Program-made: the position numbers and the translations under genes | DNA from: Acetobacter sp. | Lineage (GTDB): Bacteria > Pseudomonadota > Alphaproteobacteria > Acetobacterales > Acetobacteraceae | Reading direction: 5' to 3' | Assembly: GCF_022483985.1 (NCBI RefSeq) | Contig: NZ_JAKVME010000002.1 | Span: 248,001-312,000, forward strand | DNA length: 64,000 nt | Notes under the pieces: generated by a model | Databases searched by the model: none | What the model saw: the letters and a program-made list of their open reading frames with translations, nothing else | Told to the model about the DNA's origin: nothing | Shown: positions 17,922 to 26,053 of the stretch, piece after piece | Layout: every line of letters starts with the position of its first letter | How positions within the stretch are numbered: the first letter of the stretch is position 1

Positions 17922-18704
17922 TCAGATATGGCGGGAGAGGCCGCCGGAAATCTCGATCTGTGAACCTGTGGTGAAAGACGCTGCCGGTGATCCGAGGAAG
18001 GCGATCGCGTTGGCGACTTCTTCCGGAAGCCCAAGCCGCGCCAGGGGAATATTCTTTTTTCGGGCGAGATCAGAAAACCATGTGTCGCGGTCGTTTGATT
18101 TGTCTTCACGCGCCGCAAAGCGACGATCCCACTGTCCTGATTCAATTAGGCCTACGACAACCGAATTGACCCGGATATTGGGCGCGAACTCTCCGGCAAG
18201 AGATTTCAGAAGATTCTGCACACCGGCCCTTGCCGCTGATGTGCAGACCATATGTGGCTCCGGCTGGTAGGCCAGCAGAGAGTTGACCGCGACGATAGCC
18301 CCTTGTCCGGACGCTCTCAGCATCGCCTCAAAAGCACGAATTGTGTTGATCTGACTGAAAAATTTCAGATTCAGCTCTTCATGCCAGGCTTCATCCGTTG
18401 TGTCTGCAAACGTCGACACACGTCCCTGCCCGGCATTGTTGACGAGAAGGTCACATGCACCGCGCCAGACCGTGACGGTATGACACAGCTTCTGGACATT
18501 CGTTTTGTCCAGAATATCGCATTGCTGCGCGAGTACATCCCCATGACTGACAAGCGATGTCCGTGCCTGCTCCAGTCTGACGGGATCACGGCCACAGATT
18601 GCAACCGCCATGCCTTCATCAAGAAGCCTGCGGGCGGTCGCGAGACCTATTCCTGAACTTCCTCCTGTGACAACAGCGACTTTTCCTCTCAGGCCGAGAT
18701 CCAT
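17922..18704 (-). CDS. SDR-family protein with substituted catalytic residues
   Basis: This is a 260-residue short-chain dehydrogenase/reductase. The cofactor motif TGGSSGIGLATA and NNAGQG are intact. The catalytic YxxxK is replaced: the aligned positions are Thr and Arg in CTSAARAGVQNL, after the Ser of AVNSLLAY. This recalls the BKR-like SDR subgroup known to lack the standard tetrad. The C-terminus (GSQIEISGGL) is normal. A good AGGAG site precedes the ATG at 18704. It is the second gene of the operon beginning with the IclR regulator. Activity may be non-classical, for example isomerase-like or dehydratase-like, or it may be structural. Confidence 0.85.
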   Translation of the reverse strand: MDLGLRGKVAVVTGGSSGIGLATARRLLDEGMAVAICGRDPVRLEQARTSLVSHGDVLAQQCDILDKTNVQKLCHTVTVWRGACDLLVNNAGQGRVSTFADTTDEAWHEELNLKFFSQINTIRAFEAMLRASGQGAIVAVNSLLAYQPEPHMVCTSAARAGVQNLLKSLAGEFAPNIRVNSVVVGLIESGQWDRRFAAREDKSNDRDTWFSDLARKKNIPLARLGLPEEVANAIAFLGSPAASFTTGSQIEISGGLSRHI

Positions 18705-18713
18705 TTTGTTCTC

Positions 18714-19538
18714 CTATGAGATGCTGTAAGATTTGTCGGAAGCATTTTCACGCCATCCAAGACGCACTGAAATTTCCCTGGCAGCATCCAGAACAGAGCC
18801 GACGATTTTTTTGCGGCGGCTGTCACTCATTTCAAAAAGTGTTGTCGGTCCGGTCACGTTGACGGAGGCGATCACACGATCCGATTCATCGAAGATCGGA
18901 GCTGCAATGGAGCTTACGCCGTCTGAATACAGCCCGTCGCTTTCGGAATATCCGATCTGTTGCTCACGATGCAGGGTTTCCTGAAGTGCGGTCCACGAAG
19001 AAGGCGTGCGGTTCGTGTACCGACCGAGCGGCCGGTCTTCGTACAGTTTTCTAACCTCGGCAGGATCCATCCATGCGAGAATAGCCCGTCCAAGAGTGGT
19101 GGCGTGTGCGCCGACACGTGATCCGACCGAGATGTTGCTTGCCAGCGGCACATTAGGCACACGCCGGGCCAGATAGACAGCCTCCCGTCCGTCGAGAATA
19201 CCGAGATGAGCAGACAGTCCCGTTTTTTCAGCCAGTTTTGCAACAACAGGCAACGCAATACGAACAAGATCCTGACCGAAAGCGCTTTCTCCAACCAGAC
19301 TGACCAGACCGATGCCGATCTGGTATTCGCCTTCACGCACAGGTTCGATGAAGCGTTCTGTCTCCAGTGTGTGCAGCAGACGGAGAAGTGTGGTCCTGCT
19401 GATGCCCAGTGTTGAGGCGGCTGAGCGGATATTAGCCAGAGATCCACCTTCTCCAATATACCGGAGAAGTTTTGCCGCACGTTGAACGGGAGGCGAAATA
19501 TAGCTGCTTTCGTCGGTGTTATGTTCAGAATCGGACAT
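18714..19538 (-). CDS. IclR-family transcriptional regulator
   Basis: This regulator has about 274 residues, with an N-terminal winged helix (SAASTLGISRTTLLRLLHTLE) and the C-terminal IclR effector domain (AEKTGLSAHLGILDGREAVYLARR ... GRAILAWM ... GVSSIAAPIFD). GGAAGG lies 10 bases before the ATG at 19538; an earlier in-frame ATG at 19562 has no ribosome site. It lies inside the leftward gene run between two SDR genes. It probably controls this cluster through the TGATCA-type palindromes seen at 20368, 22955 and elsewhere. Confidence 0.88.
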   Translation of the reverse strand: MSDSEHNTDESSYISPPVQRAAKLLRYIGEGGSLANIRSAASTLGISRTTLLRLLHTLETERFIEPVREGEYQIGIGLVSLVGESAFGQDLVRIALPVVAKLAEKTGLSAHLGILDGREAVYLARRVPNVPLASNISVGSRVGAHATTLGRAILAWMDPAEVRKLYEDRPLGRYTNRTPSSWTALQETLHREQQIGYSESDGLYSDGVSSIAAPIFDESDRVIASVNVTGPTTLFEMSDSRRKKIVGSVLDAAREISVRLGWRENASDKSYSIS

Positions 19539-19562
19539 ACTGATGTGACCTTCCGCTGTCAT

Positions 19563-20324
19563 TCAGATGAAAACAAAACCTGCGTTGACCGGAAGAGTCT
19601 GTCCGGTCAACGACAGAGCAGGTTCAGTCAACAGGAAGGCAACGACGCCGACAATGTCTTCAGGATTCTGTGGACCCGGTACAGCCCTGCCATTTTCATA
19701 AAGATCATGACGTTCCTGTGGAACATATTCGGTTGCTTCGGTCCGTATGATGCCCGGCGCGACGGCGCTTACGCCTATTCCACGTGGACCGAGTTCGCGC
19801 GCAAGGGAGCGCGTCATGGCGATAACCGCGCCTTTGCTGGCGATATAGGCCAGCAGACGTGGCGCCCCCCACAGCGCAGTATCAGAGGCGATATTGACGA
19901 TGCGGCCGCGGGTGGAAAACAGTGGGCTGAAAGCGCGGGTCATCAGCCAAGTGCCGCGCACATTGACTGTTTGCACCCTGTCCCAGAGTTCGATTTCGAT
20001 ATTCTCGAAATCCTTGCCTCCGACATTGGTTGCGATGGCGCCGTTGTTCACCAGCCCGTCAATGCTGTCCCACTTGCTACGGACCGTTTCTGCAAATGCC
20101 GTAATTGACTCGGGGTCGGCCAGATCGATGCATGAGAAGTTGACTGGAACATTATATTTTGCCGCAATCCGGTCAGCAGTTTTTCCGCCTTCTTCAAGAA
20201 TATCAGCCAACCATAACTCGGCGCCGGCTGCAGCGCAGGCTTCTGCGATGACTTCGCCCAGCCCGCGTGCGCTGCCGGTAATCACAACACGATGCCCGGC
20301 AAGACTGGATAATGAGACGTGCAT
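19563..20324 (-). CDS. Short-chain dehydrogenase/reductase (classical)
   Basis: This is a 253-residue NAD(P)-dependent SDR. It has the cofactor motif TGSARGLGEVIA, NNGAI, catalytic Ser in IVNIASDTALWG, and catalytic YIASK. A ribosome site (AAAGGAA) precedes the ATG at 20324 (MHVSLSS), giving a normal SDR length; upstream in-frame ATGs overlap the operator region and are unlikely. First gene of the leftward operon, divergent from the MFS transporter. It probably oxidises a hydroxyl group of a pathway intermediate. Confidence 0.87.
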   Translation of the reverse strand: MHVSLSSLAGHRVVITGSARGLGEVIAEACAAAGAELWLADILEEGGKTADRIAAKYNVPVNFSCIDLADPESITAFAETVRSKWDSIDGLVNNGAIATNVGGKDFENIEIELWDRVQTVNVRGTWLMTRAFSPLFSTRGRIVNIASDTALWGAPRLLAYIASKGAVIAMTRSLARELGPRGIGVSAVAPGIIRTEATEYVPQERHDLYENGRAVPGPQNPEDIVGVVAFLLTEPALSLTGQTLPVNAGFVFI

Positions 20325-20367
20325 GAAAGCAGTTCCTTTACGCCGGACCGATCTGATTTCGATTACA

Positions 20368-20394
20368 ATATGATCATATATGGGCATATGATCC
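20368..20394. promoter_or_regulatory. Candidate IclR operator between SDR and MFS genes
   Basis: A perfect 12-bp palindrome ATATGATCATAT (20368-20379) is followed by CATATGATCC (20385-20394), repeating ATATGATC about two helical turns apart. It lies in the 189-bp gap between the divergent SDR (start 20324) and MFS (start 20514) genes. The same core recurs at 22955, 25711 and 29683 in this cluster. Confidence 0.5.
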
Positions 20395-20513
20395 TTATTT
20401 GGGTTACTGAATCGTTTCGGTTGTGTCAAATGATCTGTGCATTGACAGTGCGACCATGACGGGCACTGATCGCGATATCGACCCGGATTCGAAACAATAA
20501 GGATTGAGGCACC

Positions 20514-21770
20514 ATGCAGAGCGCTGATTCGGATGTCAGGAACGAGGCCTTCCGTACAACGGATACATCTTTTTCAAAAATGCCCGCTCTGCTGCCGGTT
20601 ATTGCGCTGATGGCGATCACCTATGTTTTCTATGGCTGGGACCGTCTTGTCATGCCGGTCGAGCTTGTGGAATTGAGGAAATCCCTGAATCTCGATCAGC
20701 GGACAGCTGGGTTGATGGCAAGTATTTTCACACTTGGCATTGCGATATTGTCTCTCCCTGCTGGTCTTCTCGTTTCGCGTCTCGGTCTGCGTCGCGCCCT
20801 TGGATTCAGTACGCTTCTGTTTTCAACAGGAACGCTTCTTTCCGGAATTTCCTCGAATATTCGGACTCTTTTGATAGGGCGCCTCGCAACCGGTGCTGGC
20901 GAATCGGTTTTCAGCATCGCGTTGTTCATGTTCATTGTCGCGCTGTTCCCCCGCTGGCGCGGAACCGCGATTGGAGGCGCCACCACGATCTTCGGTCTCA
21001 GTATGTTTGTGGGGCCACGTGTCGTGCTTTTTCTTCAGCATCTGGGTGGTGGGGACTGGCGGTTTCCATTCAAGCTGATGGGGATGTTCGGAGTCGTCGC
21101 CGGATTTTGTCTGCTGTTTTTGGTTCCCAGACGATTGCAGGCTGAGCAGGTGGAAACTGCTACAGAGAAAGACTGGTCCTGGCTATTTACGCCTGGATTA
21201 CTGTCGACCTATGGGCTGGCAGTTGTGAATGGTCTGTGTTGCTATGCCTATATGTCGCTGTTTCAGACTTATGGACGCATCGGGCATCATCTGACGCCGG
21301 AACAGGCTTCGGTGGCCTTCGGCTGCTTCGGCATCGGTAATATTCTTGGCGGCATCCCGATCGGCCTGCTGCTGGATCGCACAGACCGGCGTGCGGGGGT
21401 TGGAATCCTGTCCGTCCTAACCGGGGTGGCCGGTGCAGTCCTGTTCCTTTGGTCCCTGCACCCGCTGAGTGCGATTGTACTTTCCTTGATCTATGGTATC
21501 GGTGTGGGGGGTGTTTACGGCAACTGTTACGCCCTTTCACGTGAACAAGCTCCGGCGGCCAGAGCTTCTCTCGCTATTGGTGTGCTGCTCACGGTCTATT
21601 ATATTGGGGCGTCAGTCTCGGGATATATCTTTGTCGCCGTGATGGGGGATGATTTCTCTTCCCACATGCGGGGTGCTTTGCTGATGTTTTTGGTGCCCTA
21701 TCTTCTGGCGGGTCTGGTCATGCTGCTCGTTCGTTATCGGGCTGGTAAGACTGCTTTGGCCGGAGACTGA
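20514..21770 (+). CDS. MFS transporter
   Basis: This 418-residue inner-membrane carrier has twelve predicted membrane spans, a first-loop motif (GLLVSRLGLRRALG) and its second-half echo (GLLLDRTDRRAG). It resembles anion/organic-acid symporters used for aromatic or sugar acids (MHS or ACS type). It is the only inner-membrane transporter of the catabolic cluster, so it probably imports the substrate after the TonB receptor moves it across the outer membrane. AAGGATTGAGG precedes the ATG. Substrate unknown. Confidence 0.88.
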   Translation: MQSADSDVRNEAFRTTDTSFSKMPALLPVIALMAITYVFYGWDRLVMPVELVELRKSLNLDQRTAGLMASIFTLGIAILSLPAGLLVSRLGLRRALGFSTLLFSTGTLLSGISSNIRTLLIGRLATGAGESVFSIALFMFIVALFPRWRGTAIGGATTIFGLSMFVGPRVVLFLQHLGGGDWRFPFKLMGMFGVVAGFCLLFLVPRRLQAEQVETATEKDWSWLFTPGLLSTYGLAVVNGLCCYAYMSLFQTYGRIGHHLTPEQASVAFGCFGIGNILGGIPIGLLLDRTDRRAGVGILSVLTGVAGAVLFLWSLHPLSAIVLSLIYGIGVGGVYGNCYALSREQAPAARASLAIGVLLTVYYIGASVSGYIFVAVMGDDFSSHMRGALLMFLVPYLLAGLVMLLVRYRAGKTALAGD

Positions 21771-21869
21771 AAAGACAGATCCGGCCACGGTAATCATAAC
21801 GAATTTCCGAGAAACATCTGGCTCGGACAAAGAAGCAAGATTCCTTTGTCCGGCTTGATGTGTCTCATG

Positions 21870-22814
21870 TTATTTGTGACCCCGAGAGCTATCCTCGGCT
21901 TTTATTTTCTGACGTCGTGTGGTGCCGTCTATGCCGCCTGCAACAGCCCATTCCGCGAAATTTTCCGGACGGCGTTCCCATATCCGCGGCTCCCAGGCTT
22001 CGGTGCAGTAATCTTCATCAGCATAATATTCGAGCGGTGCTGCCAGAGGGTTTTCAAAATACCAGAAATATGCTGATGAAATCGGGTGCCGTCCCGGTCC
22101 GATCTCGGTGTTCCAGCCTTTGTGCGACATTGCGAGACCGCCTCCAACGACTTCATGAATGTCGTTCAGGGTGAAGGCGACGTGATTGATGCCAGCCTTG
22201 CCCGGACGGTTCAGGATAAAAAGATTATGGTGTCCGCCCCGAATCTGACAGCGCATGAAGCAGCCGTGATTCGGATACTCATCGCTCACAACAAAACCGA
22301 GCTTTTCCGTATAGAATGCTCGCATGGCAGCGAAATCGGCGGCGAACAGCACGATGTGACCAATCTGGATCGGATCGGCCTGCGTAATGACCGGCCCGCG
22401 TTTATCTATCCGATGGTAGGCTCCGGGAGCGTTCGGCATTGTCGGCGTGCCTGTCACGGGATGACGACGCGTCACCCTGAACGCAAGAGACAGACCATTC
22501 GGGTCGGAAACACGAGGCAGCCCATCAATGCCGATGGAGACAGCATCGCCAAAACACATCAGGACTTTATCAAGTCCAGCCTGATTGCTTACACCCCACA
22601 CGACTTCCCGAACAGTATTGCCGCCCTCGATTGCGGGGGGAAGATCCAGTGCATCAGCCGGTTTTACGATGACCTCGCAACCATCACGTGTTTCAAAAAT
22701 GAGCTGATCTGGTGCTGTTGATTTCTCATGCAGTCCCCAGTCGCGCATAAAGCGCAATGAGGCGTCCATATTCTGCACACCGAAAATTACGGCGTCGATG
22801 CCATATAAAGCCAT
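21870..22814 (-). CDS. VOC-superfamily extradiol-type dioxygenase
   Basis: The 314-residue protein has two vicinal-oxygen-chelate modules. The N-terminal one (GIDAVIFGVQNMD) looks degenerate. The C-terminal one keeps a full metal triad: His in IQIGHIVLFA, His in GINHVAFTLND, Glu in APLEYYADED. This arrangement matches type I extradiol ring-cleavage dioxygenases such as 2,3-dihydroxybiphenyl dioxygenase and relatives. Start at 22814 (MALYGIDAV) follows AGAGG by 6 bases. It is a single gene, divergent from the bicupin. It probably cleaves a catechol-like intermediate, though VOC isomerases and lyases share the fold. Confidence 0.8.
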   Translation of the reverse strand: MALYGIDAVIFGVQNMDASLRFMRDWGLHEKSTAPDQLIFETRDGCEVIVKPADALDLPPAIEGGNTVREVVWGVSNQAGLDKVLMCFGDAVSIGIDGLPRVSDPNGLSLAFRVTRRHPVTGTPTMPNAPGAYHRIDKRGPVITQADPIQIGHIVLFAADFAAMRAFYTEKLGFVVSDEYPNHGCFMRCQIRGGHHNLFILNRPGKAGINHVAFTLNDIHEVVGGGLAMSHKGWNTEIGPGRHPISSAYFWYFENPLAAPLEYYADEDYCTEAWEPRIWERRPENFAEWAVAGGIDGTTRRQKIKAEDSSRGHK

Positions 22815-22954
22815 AACGATCCTCTTGAGTTTCATATATAAAACAAACGGAGGGTTTCTCTCCGGTATCTTGTGCCTTTACACTGATTACTGCGAAAATA
22901 ATCGATATTACAGTTATATTTTTTCTTGAATTGCTGGAAACGTTTGTAATATGA

Positions 22955-22964
22955 AATGATCATT
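22955..22964. promoter_or_regulatory. Candidate operator between dioxygenase and bicupin genes
   Basis: AATGATCATT is a perfect 10-bp palindrome in the 197-bp divergent gap. It shares the ATGATCAT core with the 12-bp palindrome at 20368. It is a plausible IclR site controlling both genes. Confidence 0.4.
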
Positions 22965-23011
22965 GCGAATAAAATATGGCGTGCGATGCGTCACCTCATC
23001 AGGAGCTTTCC

Positions 23012-23965
23012 ATGTCGGGGCTTAAAGAAAACAACTCTTCACTCAATCAGGACTTTCGTCGTCATCTCCTGAAATTTACGGAAAAGACTTTTGACTGGGA
23101 TGCGTTTCCGTCCAATCGTGGTTTTGCTGACCTTGAACGGGCGCAGATGCGGTTTATCGGATCAGGGGGTTCGCCGAAAGTCAATGACAGTGAAACGCTC
23201 AAGCCGGAACACTTTACGCTGAGCCTGATCTACAAACATCCTGGAAAATATGCTGCGTGTCACGCGCACGAGATCGAGGAAGCCTTCCTTGTGCTGGATG
23301 GCGTGCTCACCGTGGGTTGGGAAGAAGACGGGGTCGTGGTGGAAGCACCGCTCGGCCCAAAAGACATGATCCTGAACGCGCGTGAAATTCCACATGGATT
23401 TCGTAATGCTGGTGTCACACCAGTCACAATGTCGGTCATGGTTGGGGTCGGCAAACCTCTGCCGCCGCGTTATCTTTATCACCCGAAGGATGTGGACGCA
23501 GATCTGGCGGCCTCCTTTGGCGCACGGGATGGTCAGGTTCTGAGGGTTGATCCGGAAGGGCAACATCCTCTCCAGCGCATGATGGCGCATTATGTTGTCC
23601 GTTATGACGAGCAGCCCACCGAATGGACGGCTGCGGGTTTTGGCAGGAAAATCTATGTTGGAGAGGGAGGCGCACCACCTTCCACAGCCCGCAAGGAGAT
23701 GTTTCTCATCCCGCCCGGCATCGGTGTGAAGCCCTATACGCGTACCTGTGAGGAAGCGTGGCTGGTGCTTGATGGTCATATCACCGTCGGCTGGGAAGAG
23801 GAGGGCAAGACGATCGAACGTCAAATCGGCCCAAAGGATGTGTTTGTTTCTCCCGCGGGCAGAACGCGTTATTTCCGCAACGATGAGGCGAATGCAGCAA
23901 CTATTTTCGTCGCCATAGGCTCGCCCCTTGCCGGTGATCCGGATTATCAGCCGATCACGGCATGA
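23012..23965 (+). CDS. Bicupin protein (cupin dioxygenase- or isomerase-like)
   Basis: The 317-residue protein has two cupin barrels. The first keeps metal ligands: HAHEIEEAFLVLDG (HxH plus Glu) and a later His in REIPHGFRNAG. The second has the same outline (PYTRTCEEAWLVLDGHITVGWEEEG) but lost the histidines, so only one metal site is expected. The layout recalls gentisate-type ring-cleavage dioxygenases, but the sequence is not clearly one of them. An AGGAG site lies 6 bases before the ATG at 23012. The stop overlaps the next ATG (ATGA), so it is coupled to the hydrolase. Confidence 0.75.
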   Translation: MSGLKENNSSLNQDFRRHLLKFTEKTFDWDAFPSNRGFADLERAQMRFIGSGGSPKVNDSETLKPEHFTLSLIYKHPGKYAACHAHEIEEAFLVLDGVLTVGWEEDGVVVEAPLGPKDMILNAREIPHGFRNAGVTPVTMSVMVGVGKPLPPRYLYHPKDVDADLAASFGARDGQVLRVDPEGQHPLQRMMAHYVVRYDEQPTEWTAAGFGRKIYVGEGGAPPSTARKEMFLIPPGIGVKPYTRTCEEAWLVLDGHITVGWEEEGKTIERQIGPKDVFVSPAGRTRYFRNDEANAATIFVAIGSPLAGDPDYQPITA

Positions 23966-24783
23966 CCGCCCCGCATTCAGCCATATCGCACACGACCCCG
24001 TCCGGTGGCGTCCTGACCTGGCTGGCGGCAGGAAATCCTGACGCGCCCGCTCTGGTTCTGCTGCATGGGATCGGGTCGGATGCCATGCTCTGGCAAAAGC
24101 AGATTTCTGCCTTTGCTCCTGATATGCGCGTCTTGGCCTGGAATGCGCCGGGTTATGCGGGAAGCTCGCCGTTACCAGATGATGTTTCCCCCGGTGACGC
24201 GGATGTTTGGGCTGCTCAGCTGGCACAAGGGTTGGATGCGTTCGGTATCAGCCGGTGTGTGCTGGTGGGGCATTCGCTTGGAGCGATTACGGCGGCCCGT
24301 TTCGCCGTCACGTCGCCCGAAAGAGTTTCTACTCTTGCTCTGTCCAGCCCGGCGCGGGGTTATGGGCAGGAGCGAGGCACTGATCTGCTGCCTGTCCTGC
24401 AGGCGCGGATTGACGATATTCGTCAGTTCGGATCAGCAGGAATGGCGTCGCGCCGTGCTCCGCGAACTCTGGCTCCGGGAGCATCGACAGAGATGCTCGC
24501 GGAGGCGGAGGCGGCGATGGCGCGAGTCTCGGTGGCGGGATATTGTGATGCCGTGCACCTTCTTGCTTGTGGGCGTCTTGTTGAGGACCTCATTCACTGG
24601 ACTGGCCCACTCCATCTGATAGGTGCTGCGGAAGACGTTATTGTTCCTGTCAAAATCGTTCAGGAATTGGCAATAGCTTTTCCCCAGGCCCGACTTCATG
24701 TCATCGAGGGCGCGGGACATGCTTCCTATCTGCAGGCTCCGGAACAATTTCAGGCTGCATTGACCGATGCGCTTTCTGTCTGA
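23962..24783 (+). CDS. Alpha/beta-hydrolase
   Basis: This 273-residue hydrolase has an oxyanion HG motif (LLHGIGSDAMLW), nucleophile elbow VGHSLGAITA, acidic residue in GAAEDVIVP and catalytic His in IEGAGHASYLQAP. Family size and motifs are like ring-fission-product hydrolases, 3-oxoadipate enol-lactonases and related esterases. Because a ring-cleaving dioxygenase and a bicupin precede it, hydrolysis of a cleavage product or lactone is the likely job. It overlaps the bicupin gene by 4 bp. Confidence 0.83.
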   Translation: MTAPHSAISHTTPSGGVLTWLAAGNPDAPALVLLHGIGSDAMLWQKQISAFAPDMRVLAWNAPGYAGSSPLPDDVSPGDADVWAAQLAQGLDAFGISRCVLVGHSLGAITAARFAVTSPERVSTLALSSPARGYGQERGTDLLPVLQARIDDIRQFGSAGMASRRAPRTLAPGASTEMLAEAEAAMARVSVAGYCDAVHLLACGRLVEDLIHWTGPLHLIGAAEDVIVPVKIVQELAIAFPQARLHVIEGAGHASYLQAPEQFQAALTDALSV

Positions 24784-24790
24784 AGCCGCC

Positions 24791-25612
24791 TCATCCCTGA
24801 TACCCCAGCGCCACCGAAATTTCTTCGGCTGCGTTTTCCACGCGCACGCGCACGATGTCCTCCAGCACCGCCCGATCATACGCCTCCAGCGAACAGATGG
24901 CATTGACGGCAGCTTCGGCGATTCCGGCGCGATTCCGGACAGGAGCAGCGATACTCGCGACATCCGGTTCGAAATAACCCCAACTCGCCAGACTACGTTG
25001 CGGGCGGTCGGCTTCAAGCTGGGCCACCAGCGCTCCCAGATCGGCAGGAGTTGCATCCGTGTAAATGGGGAAATCGTATCCATCGTAAAGGCGCACCACG
25101 TCCGCCAGAGGCATGTGCGAAAGCAGGGTGCGGCCAATGACGGTCGCGTGGGCCGGAAGTCGCGTGCCGACACCGATCAGACTGTCTACACGTGCCGCTC
25201 CCAGACAACGGGCGATATAAACCACATCCGTTCCCTCCCGCACGACGAGGTGAGTCGTGCAGCCCGTCTCGTCCCGGAGTCGTTCGAGAATGGGGGTGGC
25301 AATCTCCCTCAGGCTGCGGCCGGAGAGGGCATTGTAACCCAGTCGCAGCACGCGGTTCCCAAGCCGGAACGTCTTGCGTGCGGGGTTGCGTTCCAGATAG
25401 CCGGCTGCTTCCAGCGTGTGGAGCAGTCGGAAAACAGTCGCACGGGGAAGGCCTGTGTCGCGAGCGATTGCGGCGAGGCTCTGCTCCGGATTGTTTTCGG
25501 AAAACCCCTCAAGGATCGCAAGACCCCGGATCAGGCCGGGGACGATATAGCGATCTCCGTCCGGCGTTTCATCGGCGGTTTCATTGCTGTGGTCATGAAT
25601 CATGGCATTCAT
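24791..25612 (-). CDS. IclR-family transcriptional regulator
   Basis: This is the second IclR protein of the cluster, about 273 residues. Its winged helix (SLAAIARDTGLPRATVFRLLHTLE) and effector domain (DETGCTTHLVVREGTDVVYIAR ... GRTLLSHM ... DVASIAAPV) are intact. In-frame starts exist at 25648, 25612 and 25603; I chose 25612 because GGAA lies upstream, with low certainty. It is divergent from the small HTH-Rieske-reductase operon, with two palindromes between them, so it probably controls that operon and itself. It is clearly a different paralogue from the regulator at 18714. Confidence 0.87.
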   Translation of the reverse strand: MNAMIHDHSNETADETPDGDRYIVPGLIRGLAILEGFSENNPEQSLAAIARDTGLPRATVFRLLHTLEAAGYLERNPARKTFRLGNRVLRLGYNALSGRSLREIATPILERLRDETGCTTHLVVREGTDVVYIARCLGAARVDSLIGVGTRLPAHATVIGRTLLSHMPLADVVRLYDGYDFPIYTDATPADLGALVAQLEADRPQRSLASWGYFEPDVASIAAPVRNRAGIAEAAVNAICSLEAYDRAVLEDIVRVRVENAAEEISVALGYQG

Positions 25613-25704
25613 TTTACGCAGGGATTTCCGTTCAGGAAAAGGTTGCATGATGACGCAAACGCAGCAGACGACTCTTGCCTTTTCTATTATGGTATCGTAA
25701 CAAT

Positions 25705-25737
25705 GACCTATATTGATCATGTAGACCATATATGGTC
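25705..25737. promoter_or_regulatory. Tandem palindromic operators upstream of the Rieske operon
   Basis: GACCATATATGGTC (25724-25737) is a perfect 14-bp palindrome. GACCTATATTGATC (25705-25718) is a degenerate version 19 bp away, about two turns of helix. The second contains the TGATCA core when extended to 25719. They lie between the divergent IclR gene and the operon starting at 25798. Confidence 0.55.
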
Positions 25738-25797
25738 AAAAAGGTGTTCATGCTCGGTGGAGCAGGCCGGGATTACCCCGTTCAGGAGGACCGTACG

Positions 25798-26025
25798 ATG
25801 AAAAAGCCTTTTGTTCCTTACAATGAAACCTGGCAGACTCGTACACACGAGCCTGATCCGTATGAAAACATGCTTGGTGACGTGCTGGAGAGCGCTTTTG
25901 TCCGCGGGGCGACAACGCTTGCGGAGATTATCTCTGTAATGACCGAACGCGATATTCCGGCACCCGATGGCGGCAGCTGGACCGAGCGTTCCCTTGCCGA
26001 TGAACTCGCCCGGCTCGCGGACTGA
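25798..26025 (+). CDS. Small recombinase-like helix-turn-helix protein
   Basis: This 75-residue protein has a short helical motif (FVRGATTLAEIISVMTERDI) and GGSWTERSLADELARL, like the helix-turn-helix of recombinase-type proteins. It has a strong AGGAGGA site 7 bases upstream. It precedes the Rieske oxygenase with a 28-bp gap, so it is probably co-transcribed. Such small proteins are found beside Rieske oxygenases in other genomes, but their function is unknown to me; a stability or assembly role is as likely as regulation. Confidence 0.65.
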   Translation: MKKPFVPYNETWQTRTHEPDPYENMLGDVLESAFVRGATTLAEIISVMTERDIPAPDGGSWTERSLADELARLAD

Positions 26026-26053
26026 GAGCCCATTTCAGGAACAGGAATCCGTC

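Noticed and set aside
23162-24226. 354-codon minus-strand open frame across bicupin and hydrolase genes
   Set aside because: Shadow frame; plus-strand genes have ribosome sites, motifs and coupled ends.
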